A stretch of 11,968 bases of DNA from JACMMS01 sp043758775 (GTDB lineage: Bacteria; Pseudomonadota; Gammaproteobacteria; Burkholderiales; Methylophilaceae): the NCBI GenBank assembly GCA_043758775.1, contig JAYVMU010000097.1:1-11968 (forward strand), read 5' to 3'. The notes beneath the pieces were generated by a model. The model saw only the letters and a list, made by a program, of their open reading frames with translations, made no database searches and was not told the origin of the DNA. The position numbers were made by a program, and so were the translations under genes. This document shows positions 1-4,450 of this stretch, one piece after another. Each line of letters begins with the position of its first letter. The first letter of the stretch is position 1.

Positions 1-2
1 TA

Positions 3-146
3 AAAAAATCACAATACTTCCGCATAAAACGTGAATTATTAGATTTAGGCTTAGACATATCACGTCCTTGCAACATTCTGCATTTAAGTCGTCCAGTAAA
101 GCTTATTCAATTCGTCAATGTTTCAACTTTAAGAAAGGCAGCTTAA
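3..146 (+). CDS. Filamentous-phage replication initiation protein (II/X family), C-terminal fragment
   Basis: An open frame enters from the left edge and ends with TAA at 144-146, giving 47 residues. It includes the segment RELLDLGLDISRPCNIL followed by a short basic tail. In gene II/X-type inovirus replication proteins, which nick the plus strand for rolling-circle replication, the C-terminus typically has a 'hRxxLhxhGhDIxxP' pattern, and this fragment fits that. It lies directly upstream of other inovirus-like genes, and the next start codon (149) follows the stop by two bases, as expected in a compact phage operon. The catalytic part lies outside the window, so completeness cannot be judged. 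The assignment rests on the short C-terminal motif plus context. Confidence 0.6.
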   Translation, partial: KKSQYFRIKRELLDLGLDISRPCNILHLSRPVKLIQFVNVSTLRKAA

Positions 147-148
147 TT

Positions 149-349
149 ATGACTCCACAGGATTGGCAACAATTCTTAAATGCACTGAATATCTACGGCT
201 ATGTTTCACTTTTTTTTGGTTACATAATCGCGACCGTTATTAACCCAATCTTAATGGATATTTATTACTTTTTTCGCTATCAGCTAGCTTTGTACAACCG
301 CAAAAGAAAACAATTTAAAAACTTACAGCGTCAATTTACCTTAGATTAA
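149..349 (+). CDS. Small inovirus-type membrane protein, unknown function (66 aa)
   Basis: The product starts MTPQDWQQFL. It has a hydrophobic stretch at about residues 15-43 (YGYVSLFFGYIIATVINPIL and onward), long enough for one membrane span or a short hairpin, and a basic, Lys/Arg/Gln-rich tail (RKRKQFKNLQRQ). The ATG at 149 is chosen over a longer frame from 68 because a purine-rich AAAGG-type site lies at 134-139 and the longer frame would overlap the replication gene. Filamentous phages usually carry one or more such single-span proteins between the replication and coat genes (minor coat or assembly proteins). I cannot assign it to a named family. Confidence 0.65.
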   Translation: MTPQDWQQFLNALNIYGYVSLFFGYIIATVINPILMDIYYFFRYQLALYNRKRKQFKNLQRQFTLD

Positions 350-375
350 CTAGACAGATATTAAAAGGACAAAAA

Positions 376-426
376 ATGTCAAATATCATTAAACACACTG
401 ATATGCACAATTTTCATTTAGGGTAA
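376..426 (+). CDS. Possible 16-codon micro-ORF or leader peptide
   Basis: ATG at 376 follows a strong ribosome-binding site (AAAAGGA, 363-369) at good spacing and encodes MSNIIKHTDMHNFHLG before TAA at 424-426. The next phage gene starts 7 bases later (434) without a comparable site of its own, so ribosomes ending here could reinitiate there. It could equally be what remains of a deleted phage gene, for example a single-stranded-DNA-binding protein, which is missing from the expected position. The ribosome-binding site and open frame are visible in the sequence. The coupling role is inference. Confidence 0.3.
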   Translation: MSNIIKHTDMHNFHLG

Positions 427-433
427 TAACAAA

Positions 434-610
434 ATGCCTGATTTAGCTCTTTATTTCGGTTTCATATTAATACCCTTTTTCACTGCTTATTTTGTACGAA
501 AAGCACTACGCCTGTTTGCACGTCTAGCTGGCTGGCGGAATAACACAAGATTTCTAAGCTCACAAAGCTTAAAACCAAATCGCCCAAAAGGTGGTACAGC
601 GCACTTCTGA
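434..610 (+). CDS. Small phage membrane protein, one span plus basic tail (58 aa)
   Basis: ATG at 434 opens a 58-codon frame ending TGA at 608-610. Residues 4-20 are strongly hydrophobic (LALYFGFILIPFFTAYF) and are followed by an Arg-rich segment (VRKALRLFARLAGWR) and a polar tail with several Lys and Arg. This layout predicts an inner-membrane protein with the basic part in the cytoplasm. It sits 25 bp upstream of the coat gene inside the prophage remnant, so a minor virion or assembly protein is plausible. No named family is recognised. The ribosome-binding site is weak (AGGG at 419-422), so translation may depend on the micro-ORF just upstream. Confidence 0.6.
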   Translation: MPDLALYFGFILIPFFTAYFVRKALRLFARLAGWRNNTRFLSSQSLKPNRPKGGTAHF

Positions 611-635
611 CATGTGTAAAAAAGGAGTTTACAAA

Positions 636-767
636 ATGGACTTTTCAGCATTAGCAACAGCCGCAACAACCAGCATCACGACTGCTTTAACATCAGTAGT
701 TCCTGCATTGGCATTAGTAATCGGCGCATCAGTCGGTTACAAACTTTTCCGCAAGTTCTTGGGCTAA
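636..767 (+). CDS. Filamentous phage major coat protein, leaderless pVIII type (43 aa)
   Basis: The frame starts at ATG 636 after an excellent ribosome-binding site (AAAGGAG, 621-627) and ends with TAA at 765-767. The 43-residue product has a short acidic, Ala/Thr-rich amphipathic N-terminus (MDFSALATAA), a hydrophobic span at about residues 20-34 (TSVVPALALVIGASVG), and a basic C-terminus (YKLFRKFLG) that would face the DNA. This is the standard architecture of a mature pVIII capsid helix. No signal peptide is encoded. The length matches the processed form of coat proteins that have leaders, and is close to the 44-residue leaderless coat of phage Pf3. A hairpin terminator follows directly, as often seen after highly expressed coat genes. 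Confidence 0.8.
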   Translation: MDFSALATAATTSITTALTSVVPALALVIGASVGYKLFRKFLG

Positions 768-776
768 GTAAGACAA

Positions 777-810
777 CCGTGGCAGTCTTTAGGCTGCCGC
801 GGTTTCTTCT
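777..810 (+). terminator. Rho-independent terminator after the coat gene
   Basis: CCGTGGCAG (777-785) can pair with CTGCCGCGG (794-802) through nine pairs, one of them G-U, around an 8-base loop. A T-rich tract, TTTCTTCT, follows at 803-810. The hairpin sits 9 bases after the coat stop and runs right up to the zot start codon, leaving no room for a normal ribosome-binding site for zot. A terminator after gene VIII limits downstream expression in many filamentous phages. Confidence 0.75.
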
Positions 811-1341
811 ATGTTTAACATCGTCACAGGCAAGCTAGGCAACGGCAAATCGCTCTATGCGATTGCACACGCATGGACATACTATGTTCAAGGTCGTCGT
901 GTTGTTGCTAATTTCCCAATTGATTTCACAGGTCGTAAACATGCAAACACTGATAAATTTTATACCGAAGTTATACCTGATTTGCCTAATAGCACTCATC
1001 TTAAAAACTTGGGTCGAGGCGGTGCGTCTGAGCGAGAATCTGGGCTTATCATTATCGATGAAGCCGCTAGATGGCTCAATTCCCGTGACTGGGGCGACAA
1101 AGACCGAAAGCAACTCATAGACTGGCTATTGCATTCTCGTAAGCTTGGTTGGGATGTGGTTTTGATTGTCCAGACACACGAAATGCTCGACAAACAAGTG
1201 CGCTCTGGGCTAATGGAACACCACACAGTCTGTCGCCGTATGGATAGGATAAAACTGCTAGGCATTAAAATGCCTCATATTCATCTGGCGTCAACTTACT
1301 ACGGTATTAAGTACGATGGTTCAAACTTGCTGAGCTATTAA
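811..1341 (+). pseudogene. Zot/pI-type phage assembly ATPase, truncated after the ATPase domain (176 aa)
   Basis: The protein starts MFNIVTGKLGNGKSLYAI, with a Walker A motif GKLGNGKS (residues 7-14). Walker B is LIIIDEA (79-85), followed by the aromatic/Arg motif RWLNSR and the sensor-like segment VLIVQTHEML (117-126). This is the Zot/gene I domain, an inner-membrane ATPase that drives filamentous phage assembly and extrusion. Family members are usually 300-400 residues, with a transmembrane helix and periplasmic domain after the ATPase. Here the frame ends at residue 176 with no membrane span. The last 5-6 residues and the stop read through DNA that, in another frame, encodes the ImmA/IrrE motif AELLMP, so the end comes from a deletion fusion. 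No adsorption gene (pIII) lies between coat and zot. The ATPase fold may be expressed, but export function is unlikely. Confidence 0.75.
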
Positions 1342-1862
1342 TGCCTTACAAGCAGTGGTTATCCGCACTTCCAAATAAAGAACCATCGCTGCATCTTATT
1401 CAACATATGGCAGAAACCTTTGGCACATCATATCCAGCTTCAGCTTCAAGATTTGCAAACCTTAGTGACATGCCTTGCGCTTTCGTTACTATGGAGGGTG
1501 GTTCAGTTCGATATGCTGTCCGTTCCACACCATTGAGGCGTTTAGGTGCATGGATAGGAACTAAGTCAACAATCCCTGTAGGCTCACTTTCTCATAAACT
1601 CCGTTTAGCTGGTTGTAACGCTACTGATGAATTGGAGGTCGCACAAGACATTTGGTTTGATAACTGGGAAAAAGGTATGGAGCTCTGGGAGCTAGCTAGG
1701 CATTATCAGCACACAGATACTACTATCGCCTTACTCTGGTTTAATGGGGAAGATTTTCCAGATGTAGAGATTGATCGCTTCGGTGCTCGCGTCAATGATG
1801 ATGGTGGCTTAAAAGAATTGACAGGCGAGCTCCCTTGGCCAGGGAAGAGTAGAAGACGTTAA
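1311..1862 (+). pseudogene. ImmA/IrrE-type metallopeptidase, C-terminal half only
   Basis: The frame is open from 1311, just after an in-frame TAA at 1308-1310. It reads FKLAELLMPYKQWL, resembling the 'ANxFAAELLMP' segment that follows the zinc-binding helix in ImmA/IrrE (COG2856) proteins. The first ATG (1341) is the Met of LLMP and overlaps the zot stop as TAATG. The remaining 173 residues resemble the family's C-terminal half: a small helical region (AETFGTSYPASASRFANL), then CAFVTMEGGSVRYAVRS, and the ending ELTGELPWPGKSRRR. The N-terminal HEXXH peptidase part is absent, so no proteolysis is expected. In mobile elements these enzymes cleave or antagonise Xre-type repressors. The piece could still be translated by coupling to zot, giving a peptidase-less regulatory domain. 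Relic status is the simplest reading. Confidence 0.6.
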
Positions 1863-2240
1863 CAATGAATTTACTTTGAAAGTTCATTAATTATATTTAT
1901 TACGATACTTACCAATTTAATTTAACTTTTGGAAGCGCAATTTCTATTTCTGAGGTGTTCGATTTCTAACATACAAACTAGAAACTTAAATTTAAAGTAT
2001 ATAATTTAAACAGTAAATGAAAATATTAGTTAATAATTGGATAGATTGCAAACAATGAGCTTGTTATAGCACTGGTGTAACCAAAATACACTTTAGCTGT
2101 GACCTGCCCCCAATAACACTACCAGTTTAGTGGTCATTTTTAAATTAGCGCCAACAGATTGATTAATTTGAGGTGATCCAACACCATCGCCCGTATAAAT
2201 ATATTAAGGCTTTACTTGCCCTAGAAACTAAATCCTTATA

Positions 2241-2260
2241 AACTAGTCATATAACTAGTT
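2241..2260. promoter_or_regulatory. Probable operator of the toxin-antitoxin operon
   Basis: Two copies of AACTAGT (2241-2247 and 2253-2259), each containing the self-complementary ACTAGT, lie 12 bp apart, about one helical turn. They are 25-44 bp upstream of the antitoxin start. Phd/YefM antitoxins autoregulate by binding short palindromes in this position. The role is inferred from arrangement. Confidence 0.45.
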
Positions 2261-2272
2261 ATTTAAGAATTT

Positions 2273-2278
2273 AAGAGG
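2273..2278 (+). promoter_or_regulatory. Ribosome-binding site of the antitoxin gene
   Basis: AAGAGG lies 6 bases before ATG 2285 and fixes that start. The toxin gene downstream has no comparable site, which fits translation by coupling and a lower toxin yield. Confidence 0.6.
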
Positions 2279-2284
2279 TATATA

Positions 2285-2545
2285 ATGAACATTTGGCCTG
2301 TACAAGATGCAAAATCACGTTTCAGCGAATTGTTGGACACCTGTGTTAGTGAAGGCCCGCAGCTAGTTACGCGGCGTGGTGCTGAAACTGCGGTACTTAT
2401 CCCAATTGCTGAGTGGAAACGCTTGAATAGTAGCGCGCGTACTTCACTTAAGACTTTACTGCTTTCTGATGATAGTCGTGTTGATTTAGAATTGCCAGTT
2501 CGTGGCAAAGCGAATCGACGTGTAATCACGTCACTGACAATTTGA
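2285..2545 (+). CDS. Phd/YefM-family antitoxin
   Basis: The 86-residue protein starts MNIWPVQDAKSRFSELLDTC and continues GPQLVTRRGAETAVLIPIAEWKRL. This is the Phd/YefM signature: a 'hxxAKxxFSELL' helix, then 'PxxVTRRGxExAVVhs' forming the dimeric DNA-binding fold (about residues 1-52). The C-terminal part (about 53-86) is the expected flexible region that wraps and neutralises the toxin. It would repress its own operon, probably at the AACTAGT repeats upstream. The stop overlaps or nearly touches the start of the PIN toxin, typical of an antitoxin-first operon. The gene looks complete. Confidence 0.9.
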   Translation: MNIWPVQDAKSRFSELLDTCVSEGPQLVTRRGAETAVLIPIAEWKRLNSSARTSLKTLLLSDDSRVDLELPVRGKANRRVITSLTI

Positions 2546-2547
2546 AT

Positions 2548-2952
2548 ATGTACTTACTCGATACCAACATCGTTTCAGAGCTTCGTAAAGTTCGTCCACA
2601 CGGCGCAGTTGTTGCGTGGCTAGAAACAATTTCTGATGATGATTTGCATTTAAGTGCAGTGACGTTAGGCGAAATACAAGCAGGTATTGAAATCACACGT
2701 GAGCAAGATGCACAAAAAGCAGGAGTGATAGAAGCATGGGCAGATCAAGTCGCTGATACTTACAACGTACTGGCGATGGATGCTGCTACTTTTAGACTGT
2801 GGGCAACTCTCATGCACCGTCAATCAGATACGGTTTACGAAGATGCCATGATCGCCGCCACAGCCCTGAAACATAAACTTACTGTAGTGACACGAAATGT
2901 ACGCGATTTTGAGCGTTTTAATGTTCCTATTTTCAATCCGTTCACTAACTAG
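2548..2952 (+). CDS. VapC/FitB-type PIN-domain ribonuclease toxin
   Basis: The protein begins MYLLDTNIVSEL and has the PIN-domain acidic residues: Asp in the LLDTN motif, Glu in the SAVTLGEIQAGIE segment, Asp in YEDAMIAATA, and Asp in TRNVRDFERF. These chelate Mg or Mn for single-strand RNA cleavage, commonly of tRNA or rRNA in VapC and FitB relatives. At 134 residues the length is normal. I chose ATG 2548 because homologues start MYLLDTN. A TTG at 2542, overlapping the antitoxin stop by 4 bases (TTGA), would add two residues. It is co-transcribed with the Phd-type antitoxin and likely neutralised by it. It looks intact. Confidence 0.9.
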   Translation: MYLLDTNIVSELRKVRPHGAVVAWLETISDDDLHLSAVTLGEIQAGIEITREQDAQKAGVIEAWADQVADTYNVLAMDAATFRLWATLMHRQSDTVYEDAMIAATALKHKLTVVTRNVRDFERFNVPIFNPFTN

Positions 2953-3274
2953 TCTGGTTTGTAAGTGTGATTTTAGTATATATTTATTGGGGTAATAAAC
3001 TAAATTATAACTAGTACGCATCTAAAATGAGCAACACCTCTGAATTTGTAATGTGTTGATTAGGTAAGTAGAAATGAAATAGTGTTGCTTAGTTGAATTT
3101 TAAAATGCGCAACAAATAGGGATGAGAGCATATTGCAACACATATCATGCAATTTTAAAAAGTAAAGATAATTAAATCAATATGATAACTTACGCAACAT
3201 ATATCGGAACTACGAAGAATTAGTAGTAAGGCGTAATATTTCGTGGAACAGTTATTCACTTTTGCCGCGCGCGC
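2953..3274. repeat. Gene-free region with dispersed GCAACA motifs
   Basis: No credible gene is present. The heptamer GCAACAC or its six-base core GCAACA occurs at 3031-3037, 3109-3114, 3135-3141 and 3194-3199, with the reverse complement GTGTTGC at 3082-3088. The 14-mer TAAAATG(A/C)GCAACA is present twice, at 3023-3036 and 3101-3114, 78 bp apart. AACTAGT, the proposed antitoxin operator motif, recurs at 2947-2953 and 3009-3015. The region looks like a protein-binding or recombination-associated array, but no known family is recognised. Confidence 0.4.
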
Positions 3275-3375
3275 ATGATAACTACTGACATTTAATATGA
3301 TAAGTACTGACATTTAACATGATAAATTTTGACACATATGTAATTCTAATATGATAAGTGCTGACATGTTGTAAT
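3275..3375. repeat. 22-bp direct-repeat array, four units
   Basis: Units start at 3275, 3297, 3319 and 3351, each opening with ATGATAA. Units 1 and 2 are 22 bp long and near-identical (ATGATAASTACTGACATTTAAY). Unit 3 is diverged and longer, and unit 4 is ATGATAAGTGCTGACATG. Each contains TGACA, and units 1 and 2 contain TGACATT, which is also in both arms of the inverted repeat at 4382-4407. The array lies just beyond the 3' end of the kfrA-like gene. Even 22-bp spacing (two helical turns) suggests iteron-like protein binding. Confidence 0.65.
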
Positions 3376-3387
3376 ATGAAATTGTAT

Positions 3388-4308
3388 TTATTTATTAGCT
3401 CTGCCATTTTTGGATTTATTTAAAAGCTTTTTACTGGCTTCATGTAGTTGCTTCTCTACTACTAATTTACCTTTTATAAGGCCATGAGTTTCATGAAGAT
3501 TATTGATAATACTTTGATATTTTGATAAATCCTTTTTGTGCAATTGTTCTATCTTAATATTTGTTTTATGAGATAGCTGAATTTCTTTAGTTAACTTCTT
3601 AAGTTGTTGCCTAGACTGATCTGTTTCAATCAAAGTTTTTCGTTCAAGCGACTCATATCTAATCTCAGCTTTTTGTAGTGATTTATTTATTAAGTCTAAA
3701 TCCATACTGAATGATAATTTTAAAGTACTAATCTTCTCTAAAAGCTCCCTTTTATCATTTTCTAGCGATATAAGGGATTTTTCACTTGCAGCTAAGGCTT
3801 GAGTATTGCTACTCAATAAATAATCGCTCTCAGATATCAAAATTAAGGCATTTTTTAATTCAGTTTGCGTATTAGCAAGTTGGGTGTGAATATTTTCTAA
3901 TTCTTGTTTGGATATTTCTGCTTCTAACTTATATTTCAATACCTCAGAAGTTGAATTGTTAATAAGTTCAAAAAATCCATCTTGTGCAGCCTTTTGTGCA
4001 TCAGCCCATAATTTAGCGACAAACTCACCAGCTGCAGTTCCTATATTTTCAGGAATATCTGCTCGCTCTATCCTAACTCGACTTTTATCTCTTAGTTCTG
4101 TCCAAAATTTATTTAGTGCTTCAGCCGGCGCTGACATACTTCCCTTACGCACATACTGGTATAACTTGTTGGCCGTTGGTGTAATTCCGTATCTGAAAAA
4201 CAAAATTACACAGGCCTCTCTGTAGGCATCTTGTGTATCCGGGAATTGTGTTTTCAATTCATCAATTTGTGCCTGGAGTTGTTTCTCATTGATTAATGGG
4301 TTGGTCAT
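3388..4308 (-). CDS. KfrA-like DNA-binding coiled-coil protein (TnpT-like)
   Basis: This 306-residue protein has an N-terminal helical domain (about residues 25-110, including DAYREACVILFFRYGITPTA and KGSMSAPAEALNKFW). It matches the 'plasmid replication region DNA-binding N-term' type found in KfrA of broad-host-range plasmids. From about residue 115 to 295 it is a long, Leu/Gln/Lys/Glu-rich coiled coil. KfrA proteins bind operators upstream of their own gene. A related two-gene design, a KfrA-type protein divergent from a tyrosine recombinase, is known as TnpT/TnpS for cointegrate resolution in Tn4651-type transposons. Here too the gene is divergent from a recombinase across 142 bp of palindromes. 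The start at ATG 4308 has only a weak GAG-type ribosome-binding site. An accessory or architectural role for the recombinase is inference. Confidence 0.75.
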   Translation of the reverse strand: MTNPLINEKQLQAQIDELKTQFPDTQDAYREACVILFFRYGITPTANKLYQYVRKGSMSAPAEALNKFWTELRDKSRVRIERADIPENIGTAAGEFVAKLWADAQKAAQDGFFELINNSTSEVLKYKLEAEISKQELENIHTQLANTQTELKNALILISESDYLLSSNTQALAASEKSLISLENDKRELLEKISTLKLSFSMDLDLINKSLQKAEIRYESLERKTLIETDQSRQQLKKLTKEIQLSHKTNIKIEQLHKKDLSKYQSIINNLHETHGLIKGKLVVEKQLHEASKKLLNKSKNGRANK

Positions 4309-4320
4309 AATGAAATCTCA

Positions 4321-4352
4321 ATTATTTATTAATAAATAATACAATGTATTAT
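4321..4352. promoter_or_regulatory. Two adjoining perfect palindromes, likely operator of the kfrA-like gene
   Basis: ATTATTTATT (4321-4330) is exactly reverse-complemented by AATAAATAAT (4331-4340), making a 20-bp palindrome. It shares its last five bases with a second palindrome, ATAATACA-A-TGTATTAT (4336-4352). Both lie just 12-44 bp upstream of the kfrA-like start, where KfrA-type autoregulators bind. They could also be accessory sites for recombination. Confidence 0.6.
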
Positions 4353-4381
4353 GTTACAAATACAACTTTCTATGATTAACT

Positions 4382-4407
4382 TTTGACATTATTACTCTAA
4401 TGTCAAA
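4382..4407. other. Candidate tyrosine-recombinase core site (10-6-10 inverted repeat)
   Basis: TTTGACATTA (4382-4391) and TAATGTCAAA (4398-4407) are perfect reverse complements separated by the 6-bp spacer TTACTC. Tyrosine recombinases of the XerCD/TnpI/TnpS type recombine at inverted 9-13 bp arms around a 6-8 bp crossover spacer, so size and symmetry fit. It lies 43 bp upstream of the recombinase gene in the divergent spacer, where resolution sites of TnpS/TnpT-type systems occur. A transcription-factor operator is the main alternative. Confidence 0.55.
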
Positions 4408-4450
4408 TAATATCTAAATAATTATTTTTAAAATCATTGAGACCTGAAAA

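Larger units (their letters stand above)
1863..2284. other. Gene-free AT-rich stretch, possible insertion-sequence relic
   Basis: No credible gene is seen on either strand in these 422 bases. Immediately after the ImmA fragment there is a weak imperfect hairpin (AATGAA at 1864-1869 with TTCATT at 1883-1888). The GC-richer stretch 2098-2200, starting TGTGACCTGCCCCCAATAAC, looks unlike its AT-rich surroundings and resembles a decayed insertion-sequence end. I could not find its partner end. The final 45 bases are the promoter and operator region of the toxin-antitoxin pair. Confidence 0.4.

Noticed and set aside
487..669. Minus-strand 60-codon frame across the phage small-protein and coat genes
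   Set aside because: It overlaps two plus-strand phage genes with better start signals and has no recognisable features.
835..1265. Several overlapping open frames on both strands across zot
   Set aside because: They lie entirely within the clearly conserved Zot ATPase frame and show no family features.
1864..1890. Hairpin after the ImmA fragment as a terminator
   Set aside because: The stem is AT-only apart from one pair, imperfect, and not followed by a T-tract.
1975..2015. AT-rich symmetric stretch resembling a dif/XerCD attachment site for the inovirus
   Set aside because: The arms do not match the conserved XerC or XerD half-site bases and the symmetry is explained by A/T richness.
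2070..2090. GGTGTAACCAAAATA resembling the yggU junction sequence GGTGTAACGCCAAATA
   Set aside because: Only an 8-base exact match with an indel. No yggU coding sequence continues from it, so it is not convincing as the left att site.
3001..3375. Possible CRISPR array
   Set aside because: Repeat units are adjacent or irregularly spaced without unique spacers of constant length, and no cas gene is present.
3908..4225. Plus-strand 105-codon frame opposite the kfrA-like gene
   Set aside because: It is antisense to the conserved KfrA-type N-terminal domain and lacks a ribosome-binding site.
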